From contig CAZOSB010000020.1 in assembly GCA_964582545.1 (NCBI GenBank), positions 1 through 42,385 of the forward strand: a DNA stretch of 42,385 nucleotides. Direction: 5' to 3'. The notes beneath the pieces were generated by a model that worked only from the letters and a program-made list of their open reading frames with translations, made no database searches and was not told where the DNA came from. Made by a program: the position numbers and the translations under genes. This DNA is from JAVVUJ01 sp964582545 (GTDB taxonomy: Bacteria > Bacillota > Clostridia > Peptostreptococcales > Anaerovoracaceae). Below are positions 17,979-26,096 of this stretch, piece after piece. Numbering within the stretch: position 1 is the first letter of the stretch; every line of letters begins with the position of its first letter.

Positions 17979-18026
17979 ATGCTTACATTATTTACATTAA
18001 GTAGGAGAAATCTCTTATGGAAATAA
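17979..18026 (+). CDS. Possible 15-codon leader peptide before cheB
   Basis: An ATG preceded by AAGGAAGGTAAGG opens a frame for MLTLFTLSRRNLLWK that ends inside the first codons of cheB. A second ribosome-binding site (AGGAGAA) inside it serves cheB. It could couple cheB translation to the upstream genes. Such short frames arise easily by chance, so confidence is low. Confidence 0.25.
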   Translation: MLTLFTLSRRNLLWK

Positions 18027-19081
18027 CGCATATTTTGTTTATATCAAAATCCATTCTTTATAAAAAGATTATTAAGAATGCTATTTCCGAGCTTGCACCC
18101 CTGGCTGAGCTTTCTATTGAAAGTACTCATACCAGCATTTTGAAATGCATACATGAAGGTTTGCCTCCTTTAATTATTATCGATACCGATATGGAAGACA
18201 TCAGCGCAATGAGTTTGACCCGTGAAATCCTAGCTGATTTTCCACAAACACAAATTGCTTTGCTTTGTAATGAGAAGATATTTCAAAGTCAAAAATTACA
18301 CCATCAGGAAACATCAAATATCAATTATATACTGAAGCCCTTGGGGGAAGGTTATGAGAATAATCAAAAGACCATTACCAGAGGTTTAAGGCTTTGCATA
18401 CTTAAATGGAAACAAAGTTTTTGCACTGCTTCTCCTTTGGTTGAGGAAAAGAGTTCCTTATGTGAAGGACTACATTCTTCTGGCGCGTATTCCCTGATAT
18501 TGGTGGCAGCTTCCACTGGGGGACCAAAAGCATTGGAGCAGGTATTGTCGGGCATTACCGGAAATCCCAATATTCCCATGCTAATTATTCAACATATGCC
18601 TCCCGGGTTTACACAGAATCTTGCTAACAATCTCAATAAATCCCCTGTATTTACGGTATCAGAAGCTCAGGATGGGGATTTGCTAAAACCCGGTCATGCT
18701 TTTTTAGCACCCGGTGGTTTTCATATGAAACTTAAAAGCAAACAGAGTATCTCTCTTTTAGAAGAAGGATTGGTAAATGGCGTCCGCCCTTCCGCTGATG
18801 TTCTTTTTAAATCTGTAGCTAAGCATTACAAAGGAGAAAAAATATTAATTGTTATTTTAACCGGCATGGGGCGTGATGGATTGGAGGGGGTAAAAGCGTT
18901 GAAAAAAAACTGTGATTGTTATTGCATTGCACAAGACGAAGAGAGCTGTATCGTATATGGTATGCCAAGGGCGATCATCAATGAAGACATGCACGATAAA
19001 ATTGCGCATCTTGACGCTATATCGGATACAATAAACCGTCTGCTACGCAGGCAACTACACACGGAGCAGGAGAAAAAATGA
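18017..19081 (+). CDS. cheB: CheB methylesterase/deamidase with degenerate receiver domain
   Basis: Removes methyl groups from receptor glutamates and deamidates glutamines. The C-terminal catalytic domain is intact: Ser166 in AASTGGP, His193 in QHMPPGF and Asp287 in GMGRDG form the triad. The N-terminal domain (1-110) has receiver-like length and keeps an aspartate at the phosphorylation position (D56 in IIIDTDME) and a lysine in LKP. The acidic pair that binds Mg2+ is replaced: the first strand reads ILFISKS instead of the usual VDDS pattern. Phosphorylation control may therefore be lost or changed. AGGAGA precedes the ATG. It follows mcp and directly precedes cheR. Confidence 0.93.
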   Translation: MEITHILFISKSILYKKIIKNAISELAPLAELSIESTHTSILKCIHEGLPPLIIIDTDMEDISAMSLTREILADFPQTQIALLCNEKIFQSQKLHHQETSNINYILKPLGEGYENNQKTITRGLRLCILKWKQSFCTASPLVEEKSSLCEGLHSSGAYSLILVAASTGGPKALEQVLSGITGNPNIPMLIIQHMPPGFTQNLANNLNKSPVFTVSEAQDGDLLKPGHAFLAPGGFHMKLKSKQSISLLEEGLVNGVRPSADVLFKSVAKHYKGEKILIVILTGMGRDGLEGVKALKKNCDCYCIAQDEESCIVYGMPRAIINEDMHDKIAHLDAISDTINRLLRRQLHTEQEKK

Positions 19082-19082
19082 T

Positions 19083-19967
19083 ATGGAAATTGGCATCTCC
19101 GGAATAGAATTTAGATTATTTAAGAGTCTGATAGATGAAAAATGTGGAATTGAAATTCCCGATGAAAAAGCTTATTTAATAGAAAGTCGACTCACTAAGA
19201 TATTGGTAGATTTAAAATTAAATTCCTTTAGCGAATTGTATAATAGAATTAGAAATTCTAATGATGAAGTTTTAACTACGAAATTAATCAATGCAATCAC
19301 AACCAATGAAACTCTATGGTTTCGAGATCAAACCCCATGGAAAATTATAGAAGAATTATATCTACCAAAATATATTCAACAGCTACGAAGCGGGGAAAAA
19401 ACAAAAATAAGGATTTGGAGCGCAGCTACCTCTACGGGGCAAGAGGCTTACTCCACCGCCATGTGCATAGATAATTATCTAACAACGCGTGGCATTACCG
19501 ATGTATCGCCCTCTCAGTTTGAAATAATCGGAACAGACATTTCCGGATTAGTTCTGGAAGTTGCCCGTCGAGGGAGGTATGATAATATCTCTATCATGCG
19601 TGGTTTAGATAAATACTATAAAAATAAATACTTTAAAAAAGAGGATAACGCCTGGGAGCTTACCGATGAAATAAAAAGTATGGTGAACTTTACACAATAT
19701 AATTTGCAAAACTCCTTTATTTTTTTCGGAAAATTTGATATTATATTTTGTCGATATGTACTAATATATTTTTCTAAACACCTAAAGGATGATATTGTAA
19801 ACAGGTTGGACCTAAGCTTAAAGAATGAAGGCATATTATTTGTAGGTGCATATGAAATTCATGAAGCAATGAACCAATTATTTAAAATGGAACATTTTGA
19901 AAACGGCACCTATTATACAAAACACTTGGGAAAGGAGACCGATCATGAGATTATTGTCCATAGATGA
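19083..19967 (+). CDS. cheR: CheR chemoreceptor methyltransferase
   Basis: Uses S-adenosylmethionine to methylate receptor glutamates, opposing CheB. The N-terminal helical CheR domain (1-75) leads into TTNETLWFRD (73-82). The Rossmann-like methyltransferase has SAM-binding WSAATSTGQEAYS (112-124), GTDIS (150-154) and FDIIFCRYVLIYF (218-230). Most CheR proteins read CRNVLIYF, so Tyr replaces a conserved Asn at 225. There is no C-terminal receptor-tethering extension. The ATG begins 1 nt after the cheB stop, and an AGGAGA site lies inside the cheB end. The 3' end overlaps cheY by 23 nt. Confidence 0.94.
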   Translation: MEIGISGIEFRLFKSLIDEKCGIEIPDEKAYLIESRLTKILVDLKLNSFSELYNRIRNSNDEVLTTKLINAITTNETLWFRDQTPWKIIEELYLPKYIQQLRSGEKTKIRIWSAATSTGQEAYSTAMCIDNYLTTRGITDVSPSQFEIIGTDISGLVLEVARRGRYDNISIMRGLDKYYKNKYFKKEDNAWELTDEIKSMVNFTQYNLQNSFIFFGKFDIIFCRYVLIYFSKHLKDDIVNRLDLSLKNEGILFVGAYEIHEAMNQLFKMEHFENGTYYTKHLGKETDHEIIVHR

Positions 19968-20319
19968 TTCTTCCATTGTTCGTAAAATCATTAGAGCGAC
20001 TACAGACGCCTTAGGTTATGATTTTTATGAAGCGGAAGATGCAGAGAGCGCCTTAAAGTTACTGGAAATAGAGCATGATAAAATTGATTTGATTCTTCTG
20101 GATTGGAACATGCCGGGGATGGATGGGTATGAGCTTCTCAAAACATTAAAAGAAGACCAAAGATACAAGGATATCCCTATCATGATGGTCACTACAGAAA
20201 GCGAACAAATGAATGTTGTCCAAGCCATAAGAGCCGGTGCTATCAATTATTTAACGAAGCCTTTTTCCAATGAGGACTTAATCACTAAGATTATGGAATG
20301 TTCGGGGGGAATACTTTAA
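19945..20319 (+). CDS. cheY: CheY-like single-domain response regulator
   Basis: Stand-alone receiver of 124 residues that takes phosphoryl groups from CheA and, in motile bacteria, binds the flagellar switch. D7/D8 in SIDDSS, phospho-Asp53 in LLDWNMPGMDG, T83/T84 and K105 in LTKPF are all present. The start chosen has AAAGGAGA 7 nt upstream, inside the end of cheR. The frame is also open 16 codons further upstream, but that part is only cheR read in another frame. It shares one base with the next start (TAATG). No flagellar gene is in the window, so its target is inferred. Confidence 0.93.
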   Translation: MRLLSIDDSSIVRKIIRATTDALGYDFYEAEDAESALKLLEIEHDKIDLILLDWNMPGMDGYELLKTLKEDQRYKDIPIMMVTTESEQMNVVQAIRAGAINYLTKPFSNEDLITKIMECSGGIL

Positions 20320-20795
20320 TGTCAAAATTATATGAGAGTGATTATCTAAAAATGATGGATGCTTTGGTGGAAGATTGTTCCAAAGAGGTTATCTCCACCG
20401 TATCCGGTATTTCCGTGACTCGTGTAGAAAAAGTTGATTCTCTGGAAGGTGGATACCTCTCAATCTTGCAGCTTCATGGGGATTTTAACGGTATGCTTCT
20501 CGTTAAGACATCCGAGCAAAGCATTAAGACATTGACATCCTATATGACCGGCATAGATGACGAATGTATCAATGACAAAGATATGCACGATTGCATCTGT
20601 GAACTGGCAAACATGATCTGCGGACTTACCAAAGCGAAGTCTGCTCGAAGTAAGGTTACATTCTCCCTCTCCACTCCCTTTTCAGTCAGGTGCGGTGGAG
20701 ATACCGATTTTTTATTTAAAAAGGGCATACCCATATGCAATATAAACTTGTCGGGTGCCGAAATATTAATCGTCATTTATTTGATATTAGTTTAG
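20319..20795 (+). CDS. CheX/CheC-like chemotaxis phosphatase
   Basis: Likely dephosphorylates a phospho-receiver. The 158 residues show the CheC/CheX/FliY helix motif with Glu95 and Asn98 in CELANMICG, the pair that orients water for phosphate hydrolysis in CheX. There is only one such helix, as in CheX, whereas CheC has two. The beta strands around (LSILQLHGDFNGMLLVKT) are typical of CheX. The ATG overlaps the cheY stop by one base, and GGGGGA precedes it, so the two should be made together. The neighbouring CheY and HD-GYP regulator are the obvious substrates. Confidence 0.87.
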   Translation: MSKLYESDYLKMMDALVEDCSKEVISTVSGISVTRVEKVDSLEGGYLSILQLHGDFNGMLLVKTSEQSIKTLTSYMTGIDDECINDKDMHDCICELANMICGLTKAKSARSKVTFSLSTPFSVRCGGDTDFLFKKGIPICNINLSGAEILIVIYLILV

Positions 20796-20805
20796 GAGAA
20801 ATATC

Positions 20806-21906
20806 ATGGATAATCAAAATATCAAGCCAAAGTTTACAGTATTGTTGGTGGACGATAGCCCTCTCATTCATAAAATAGTAAAACGTGTTTTGGATCATGA
20901 ATATCAAACAATCGCCTATGAATCCGGCGAAGAAGCCCTTGAAAATTTAGATCGGATTAAACCTGACTTGGTGCTACTTGATGTAGACATGCCAGGAATG
21001 GATGGATTTGAGATAATTAAATTAATGAAGCGGAATAAGATGATGGCGGAAATTCCAATTATATTCCTTACCGCAAAAAACGATGTAAACTTTGAATTTG
21101 AAGCCTTCGAATTGGGTGCTGTAGATTATATCAATAAACCTTTTGCCAATCCATTGTTGCAGAAAAGGGTAGAGATTCATCTAGCCCATGCAATTCAAAA
21201 AAAGACGTTGTCAAATTATAACGAAGACTTAAAACATAAAGTGGAAGAAAAGACAAAAATTATAAAAGAGTTACAGTATGCCATTATTTACACCTTGGCT
21301 GATTTAGTTGAAATGCGTGACAACTCTACAGGAGGTCACGTCCTAAGAACTCAGGCTTACATTGAGGCGTTACTAGATTACCTGCAAAAGAAAAACGTCT
21401 ATCAGGATTGCCTGAAGGGTATTGATAAAAAGATGTTTATGGAGGCCTCCCAGCTGCATGATGTCGGAAAGGTGGCAATTCCTGATGCAATTTTACAAAA
21501 GCCCGCACGGTTATTACCCGATGAATTTGAAATTATTAAAACCCATACCACTATCGGATACAAGGCTATTTTAAGAGCTATGGAGTTAACCAGCGATAAG
21601 GCCTTTTTAAATTTTGCTGCGGAAGCAGCTCTCAATCACCATGAAAGGTGGGATGGCACTGGCTATCCCGCAGGTCTTGTCGGCGAGGACATCCCGATTA
21701 CCGGAAGGCTCATGGCCATTGCCGACGTATATGATGCCTTGGTGTCCGAACGCCATTATAAAGCTTCCATGACCCACGAGGAGGCCATGGAAGTGTTGAA
21801 AGATGGTCGAGGTAGTCATTTTGACCCCGTTCTCATAGATGCTGTATTAGCCATCAAAGATCAATTTAGGGAAATAAGCACACAATCAAGCATTCCCATT
21901 AAGTGA
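20806..21906 (+). CDS. Response regulator with HD-GYP cyclic-di-GMP phosphodiesterase
   Basis: Predicted to break down cyclic-di-GMP under phosphorylation control. Of 366 residues, an N-terminal receiver (10-125) has VDDS, phospho-Asp59 in LLDVDMPGMDG and K111 in NKPF. A coiled-coil linker runs 135-160. The HD-GYP domain has metal ligands H178 and HD at 218-219 in LHDVGK, and HHERWDGTGYP (278-288), all intact. AGGAGA precedes the ATG, 10 nt after the cheX-like stop. As the last gene of the chemosensory operon it probably receives phosphate from CheA. The stop codon lies in the loop of a terminator. Confidence 0.94.
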   Translation: MDNQNIKPKFTVLLVDDSPLIHKIVKRVLDHEYQTIAYESGEEALENLDRIKPDLVLLDVDMPGMDGFEIIKLMKRNKMMAEIPIIFLTAKNDVNFEFEAFELGAVDYINKPFANPLLQKRVEIHLAHAIQKKTLSNYNEDLKHKVEEKTKIIKELQYAIIYTLADLVEMRDNSTGGHVLRTQAYIEALLDYLQKKNVYQDCLKGIDKKMFMEASQLHDVGKVAIPDAILQKPARLLPDEFEIIKTHTTIGYKAILRAMELTSDKAFLNFAAEAALNHHERWDGTGYPAGLVGEDIPITGRLMAIADVYDALVSERHYKASMTHEEAMEVLKDGRGSHFDPVLIDAVLAIKDQFREISTQSSIPIK

Positions 21907-21916
21907 GGGAATTTTT
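21892..21916 (+). terminator. Terminator of the chemosensory operon
   Basis: ATTCCC and GGGAAT form a 6-bp stem whose 9-nt loop holds the HD-GYP stop codon, followed by TTTT. It is short, but the position between convergent genes is right. Confidence 0.55.
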
Positions 21917-21918
21917 CA

Positions 21919-23742
21919 TCACATAATTAACGCGGTAATAACTGTCATGTCATCTTTTTCGCGAATGCCATATTTTTCAACAGCTTTGTTGATGATAAGA
22001 TCAGAGATGGTCTGTGGATCGTTGGATTTAATGGATTCCACCGCTTCCTTAAGCCAGACCGCGCCACCTTCTTCGTAATCAGCTTCCGTGACGCCATCGG
22101 AAACAAGGATAATCTTATCTCCTTTTTTTGCCTGCACCTCTATGTAATCCACGGAGATTTTATTTACCATGCCTATTGGCAAATTGGCAACTTTGATGGC
22201 CTCTACAGTGCTGCCCCTCTTAATAAAAGTAGCCGCTGCTCCAATCTTATATAACTGAATTTTTCCAGATATTCTATCAAAAAGTCCCATATCCACCGTT
22301 GAGAAAATTTCTTCCGGTGACTTTGTCAAAAGTAAGGTATTCATAGTTTTAAGTGCTAAATTGATGTCAAATCCAGCCTTCATCAGATGATACAATCCGG
22401 TTATGGTCATGGTGCTTTCTTCCGAAGCCCTCAGCCCCTTTCCCATACCATCGCTCAATGCTAACATGTACTTTCCTTTTTGAAACTCTGTGCAAAGGTA
22501 ACTGTCACCACATACGTTATTTTCTTTTGCATAAGTGGAAACGCCTACTTTCATTCCGTATTTGTAGGGCTTCGTTTGAAAAAAAGACATAGGATTATCT
22601 AAATCATCCATCATACTTTTTGCCAGTTTAGACATGGCCTTGAATTGCATTTGTATCATTGTGTTCGTATCTCCTTCCCCGTTTTGAAGTCCTGAAATTT
22701 TATCAAAACTATCTGCATATTCTTTTAATATCTTCTTTGAAGTTTCTCTTGAAACTAGGTCATAATAGTTTTCGTCTCTTCTAAGACGCGCAAACCCTAA
22801 CTCCATACTGTCCATAATACCTTTGGGCATTAGGATAAAAATTGCTGATGCGATCAATGGATTTATCACCGGCATATATAGCTCTGGGTAACCCTTTATC
22901 AATCCAAACCCGATGCATACTGCAGAAAACACGGTTCCTGCAACCACTCTAGACAGACCTACAAAAAATCCCGCTACCATTCCTCCACATGCCAAGATTC
23001 CGATTACTGCCGGAGAAATTAGACCGATGATAACCGCTGTGAACCCTGTGGCAATTCCTGCTAAGGCCCCCTCCATAATTCCCATCTTATAACCTACAAA
23101 TAGAGGAATAAACAGAGAGACTAGGTAAATCAACGAAAAGTTGAAGACTGAGCTTGTTTCCATGCCGCCTACGACCAATACGCTGACTACAGCCATGGCT
23201 ACCACTCCCTGGGCCACCGTATTTCTTTCCCTTTGTTTTTTTTCTTTCACACAGAAAAACATATTAAATAAGCTGGTAAGGCATGCCACCATGACACCCT
23301 CGGTAAGGATTAATGCAGCATCATAAGGGATAAAATATGATTTTCCAATGAGCAGCGCAGCGTTAGCAGCGATTGTGATGCCCCCTGCCAATAGACTTAC
23401 ATACATTATGCTCAGTTTCCTTTTAGCTAGGATAAAGAACATGGTTCCACAGACTATAGCTGCTATGGTATCTCCCCATACATCATAGCTTGTCCCATAG
23501 TAGGTTAAAGTCCCCAATATAATAAAGGGCAAAAGGTAAATATTGGCTCTTCCTCTGGATGCAAGTGCAGAGATCAACCCAATTCCACAAGGAAACATGG
23601 CATCTAGAAGCAGTACTCGTCCCAGGAGGAAGGACACTGCAACTAATGCCATAAGTCCCATGTAGTATCTGCTGCTCGCTTTTGTCAAGGAATTTTTAAG
23701 CTGTTCTTTTTTATTTAATATACCGCCCAATAACAATTCCAT
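21919..23742 (-). CDS. spoIIE: Stage II sporulation protein E (PP2C-type phosphatase)
   Basis: Membrane protein of the polar septum that dephosphorylates SpoIIAA and so releases sigma-F in the forespore. The N-terminal third to half (about 30-310) is a run of roughly ten hydrophobic helices. The C-terminal PP2C domain (about 395-605) has GDSY, LSDGMGKG, VSDGVTEAD and DDMTVI, the metal-binding aspartates. At 607 residues it is much shorter than the roughly 830 of Bacillus subtilis; the region between membrane and phosphatase domains is only about 85 residues. AAAGGAG lies 8 nt before the chosen ATG; a GTG three codons earlier overlaps that site. A Spo0A-type promoter lies upstream. Confidence 0.95.
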   Translation of the reverse strand: MELLLGGILNKKEQLKNSLTKASSRYYMGLMALVAVSFLLGRVLLLDAMFPCGIGLISALASRGRANIYLLPFIILGTLTYYGTSYDVWGDTIAAIVCGTMFFILAKRKLSIMYVSLLAGGITIAANAALLIGKSYFIPYDAALILTEGVMVACLTSLFNMFFCVKEKKQRERNTVAQGVVAMAVVSVLVVGGMETSSVFNFSLIYLVSLFIPLFVGYKMGIMEGALAGIATGFTAVIIGLISPAVIGILACGGMVAGFFVGLSRVVAGTVFSAVCIGFGLIKGYPELYMPVINPLIASAIFILMPKGIMDSMELGFARLRRDENYYDLVSRETSKKILKEYADSFDKISGLQNGEGDTNTMIQMQFKAMSKLAKSMMDDLDNPMSFFQTKPYKYGMKVGVSTYAKENNVCGDSYLCTEFQKGKYMLALSDGMGKGLRASEESTMTITGLYHLMKAGFDINLALKTMNTLLLTKSPEEIFSTVDMGLFDRISGKIQLYKIGAAATFIKRGSTVEAIKVANLPIGMVNKISVDYIEVQAKKGDKIILVSDGVTEADYEEGGAVWLKEAVESIKSNDPQTISDLIINKAVEKYGIREKDDMTVITALIM

Positions 23743-23797
23743 CTTATACACTCCTTTGCGTGTTTTTTGTATAAAATCTAAATTTCTAACTATATGT

Positions 23798-23831
23798 AGT
23801 ATATATTGGGCTTGTCCTCAATTTTGTCGGA
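23798..23831 (-). promoter_or_regulatory. Candidate Spo0A-activated promoter of spoIIE
   Basis: On the minus strand TATACT (-10) lies 21 bp from CCGACA at the -35 position, and that -35 overlaps a 0A box (TGTCGGA on the plus strand). In B. subtilis spoIIE and spoIIG the -10 and -35 are likewise 21-22 bp apart with 0A boxes over the -35. The leader would be about 50 nt. Confidence 0.55.
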
Positions 23832-23838
23832 ATATGCG

Positions 23839-23878
23839 AAAAATGCGTAGAAATTTTCGACATTATCTACGCATTTTT
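23839..23878 (-). terminator. Terminator after tatD
   Basis: A perfect 12-bp stem (AAAAATGCGTAG/CTACGCATTTTT) with a 16-nt loop carries the T-run in the 3' arm on either strand. It ends the tatD transcript and insulates spoIIE. Confidence 0.75.
23856..23862 (-). promoter_or_regulatory. Second 0A box, inside the terminator loop
   Basis: TGTCGAA, a perfect match to the core 0A box, lies on the minus strand 31 bp upstream of the first box and in the opposite orientation. It falls within the loop of the tatD terminator. Confidence 0.5.
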
Positions 23879-23952
23879 GTTTTAAGTTATTTCATTTGAT
23901 TTAATTTGAACATTTTTTTAAGAAAAATAAATATGTTAACAGTAAAGGGCGC

Positions 23953-24750
23953 TTAAATAATATTAAAAAATCTTTTACCATTTTCCATGGTTACCCTCGC
24001 CACCTCTTCATAGGTAAGTCCTTTTATTTCAGATATTTTTCTTGCTACATGCTCCACATAAAGGGGCGTGTTTCTCTTGCCTCTGTGTGGTTCTGGTGTC
24101 AAATATGGGGAGTCTGTCTCAATGAGTAAGTTTTCTAAAGGTATGGTTTCCACCACCTTTATGAGCTTCGCAGCGTTCTTATAAGTCACTGGACCTGCAA
24201 TGGACAGCGTAGCACCCAACTTTACGTATTGTTTTGCCAGCTCTGCACTACCTGAGAAACAATGCAAGAGTACCTTTGCTTCACCACCATTGCTCTTCAA
24301 ACGCTCTCTATCAAAAGCGCCTTCTTCTTTTAGTATAGAAAGCACCCTCTCATTTGCCTCCCTGTCATGAATGATCATGGGCATATTGAGTTCCAAAGCT
24401 AGAGCAATCTGCTGACGAAACCAATGCTCCTGTGTATCTCTGGGGGAATGGTCGTAGTGAAAATCCAAACCAATTTCACCGATAGCTTTGACCTTTGGCT
24501 TCCTAGCCAATCCTTTAAACAGCAACAGCACTTCGTGATCCATATCCTTTGCATCATGAGGGTGGCAGCCAACTGCGGCATAACACCAAGCATATTTTTT
24601 TGCATGCTCTACAGCTTTTGCGGAGCTTTCCAAGTCATAACCTACATCCATAACCAAGGAAATTTCTCCTTCCTCAATGGCTTTTGCAACAGCTTGCCGA
24701 TCTTCATCAAATCTCTCTGAATTGATATGGGCATGGGAATCAAACAACAT
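23953..24750 (-). CDS. tatD: TatD family metal-dependent DNase
   Basis: TIM-barrel hydrolase with 3'-5' exonuclease activity in characterised members. The 265 residues carry the family metal ligands: HAHINSERFD at the N-terminus, GEIGLDFHY, IIHDREA, LLHCFSGS, and the C-terminal ETDSPYLTPEPHRGKRN. A GAGG site (AAGAGGTAAAC) precedes the ATG. It stands alone between spoIIE and a divergent lipoprotein gene; the metG or rnmV neighbours common elsewhere are not here. A strong hairpin terminator follows. Confidence 0.95.
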   Translation of the reverse strand: MLFDSHAHINSERFDEDRQAVAKAIEEGEISLVMDVGYDLESSAKAVEHAKKYAWCYAAVGCHPHDAKDMDHEVLLLFKGLARKPKVKAIGEIGLDFHYDHSPRDTQEHWFRQQIALALELNMPMIIHDREANERVLSILKEEGAFDRERLKSNGGEAKVLLHCFSGSAELAKQYVKLGATLSIAGPVTYKNAAKLIKVVETIPLENLLIETDSPYLTPEPHRGKRNTPLYVEHVARKISEIKGLTYEEVARVTMENGKRFFNII

Positions 24751-24846
24751 GTTTACCTCTTTTCTATTTTAGCCAATCTATCTCACATATCTTTCAATCA
24801 TATAGCTTATATTTTTTATAGCAACATACATCTTATTAGTTGTCCA

Positions 24847-24874
24847 CAATTAAAAACATAGTTATTTTTAATTG
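24847..24874. repeat. AT-rich inverted repeat between divergent tatD and lipoprotein genes
   Basis: CAATTAAAAA and TTTTTAATTG form 10-bp perfect arms around an 8-nt loop. It lies between the two divergent starts, so it is unlikely to terminate either gene; it may be a protein site or a curved promoter element. Confidence 0.4.
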
Positions 24875-24918
24875 CATGCTAGTATTATAACATCTAATGT
24901 TGAATTTAGCTTTGAATT

Positions 24919-24934
24919 ATGATAATGTTATCAT
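24919..24934. promoter_or_regulatory. Palindromic operator candidate upstream of the deacetylase-like lipoprotein
   Basis: ATGATAA-TG-TTATCAT is a 7-bp perfect inverted repeat, 53 nt before the start. It resembles a Fur 7-1-7 site (TGATAAT-N-ATTATCA) but is one base short, so regulator identity is open. Confidence 0.35.
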
Positions 24935-24986
24935 TAATAGAGTATTATTTCAATATGAAATTCAAGAAAAGATTAGTGAGGTATTT

Positions 24987-26096
24987 ATGAAAAAAATAAG
25001 TATTATTTTTTTGGTTTTACTATTATCTTTTTCTATTCTAACCGCTTGTGGTCCTTTGAGAGATACATCAAATAAGGGCGATACAATCCCTGTATCAGGG
25101 GAACCAGAACCAGAGGAGGAGCCGGACCCAATCGTAAATTATGAAGAGTACAGCGGGGATGTTCCCCATATTTTTATCCATACTTTGATTGCCTATCCAG
25201 AAATCAAAGTAAATGGACGGATGAATTATGATTATGAGTGTATTAATGTAACAGAATATAAAAATATGCTGCGGGAACTATACGCAAATGGTTACTGCTT
25301 GGTGGATATTCATGAAATCTTTGAGGCGGACAGCGACGGAGGCGTAGCTTTCAAGGAAAAAGTTCTCGTTCCGGTAGGGCGTAAGCCTATCGTTGTAACC
25401 GTTGACGATGTAGTTTACGACTTTAACAAGCGGGGGCGTGGCATGGTGGACTTTCTGGACTTAGACAGTAAAGGGAACATCGTAACCGGTACATATCAAC
25501 AAGATGGAAGCATACTCTATTCAGACGATAATGAATTCATTCCAATCCTAGAAAAATTTATTCAGCAATATCCTGATTTTTCTGCAAACGGTGCTAGATT
25601 TACCCTAGCTATGACGGGTTTTGCCGGGGTCTTTGGTTATAGGACCGACGCAGACTTTGAAAAACAAGGGGGGAATCGCTCAGGTGAAATAGAAAAAGCA
25701 AAAAAAATTGCAGATAAGTTAAAAGAAATGGGGTATACCTTTGCGTCTCACAGTTATGGCCACGGTTATGCTCCAAAACATAGCCAAGGGACTATGACCG
25801 CTGATTTACAGGCTTTCCGGGATGAAGTGGAACCCATCATCGGTCCGGTTTCTGTGTATGTTTACCCTTATGGAAAGTTGTTGGATCCCACAGATCCTAA
25901 ATATAAAATTGCACAAAACTACGGTTTCAGACTGTTTTGTAGCGTGGCTGACTTTTTCTATCAACGAAATTATTCGGATAGAGGATCCATGTATATGACT
26001 AGAGTCGCTGTAGATGGTTTTTCTTTAAGGCAATACGGTGCGGTATTGGCCCCCCTCTTTGATGTAAATAAGGTGATAGATGTTGAAAACAGATAA
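24987..26096 (+). CDS. Polysaccharide-deacetylase-like lipoprotein
   Basis: Predicted surface-anchored carbohydrate esterase 4 (NodB-fold) protein. The lipoprotein signal peptide ends in LTAC, with Cys21 as the lipid-modified residue, followed by a Pro/Glu-rich linker (to about 55). The NodB-like domain carries TVDDV with the catalytic aspartate region, SHSYGHG with two histidines of the metal site, and VYPYGK. Of 369 residues, about 330 are the domain, with a long insertion between the Asp and His motifs. The start at MKKISIIF has GTGAGG 6-8 nt upstream; the open frame 30 codons earlier lacks a signal peptide. Cell-wall glycan is the likely substrate, but activity is unproven. It overlaps the next gene by 17 nt. 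Confidence 0.82.
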   Translation: MKKISIIFLVLLLSFSILTACGPLRDTSNKGDTIPVSGEPEPEEEPDPIVNYEEYSGDVPHIFIHTLIAYPEIKVNGRMNYDYECINVTEYKNMLRELYANGYCLVDIHEIFEADSDGGVAFKEKVLVPVGRKPIVVTVDDVVYDFNKRGRGMVDFLDLDSKGNIVTGTYQQDGSILYSDDNEFIPILEKFIQQYPDFSANGARFTLAMTGFAGVFGYRTDADFEKQGGNRSGEIEKAKKIADKLKEMGYTFASHSYGHGYAPKHSQGTMTADLQAFRDEVEPIIGPVSVYVYPYGKLLDPTDPKYKIAQNYGFRLFCSVADFFYQRNYSDRGSMYMTRVAVDGFSLRQYGAVLAPLFDVNKVIDVENR

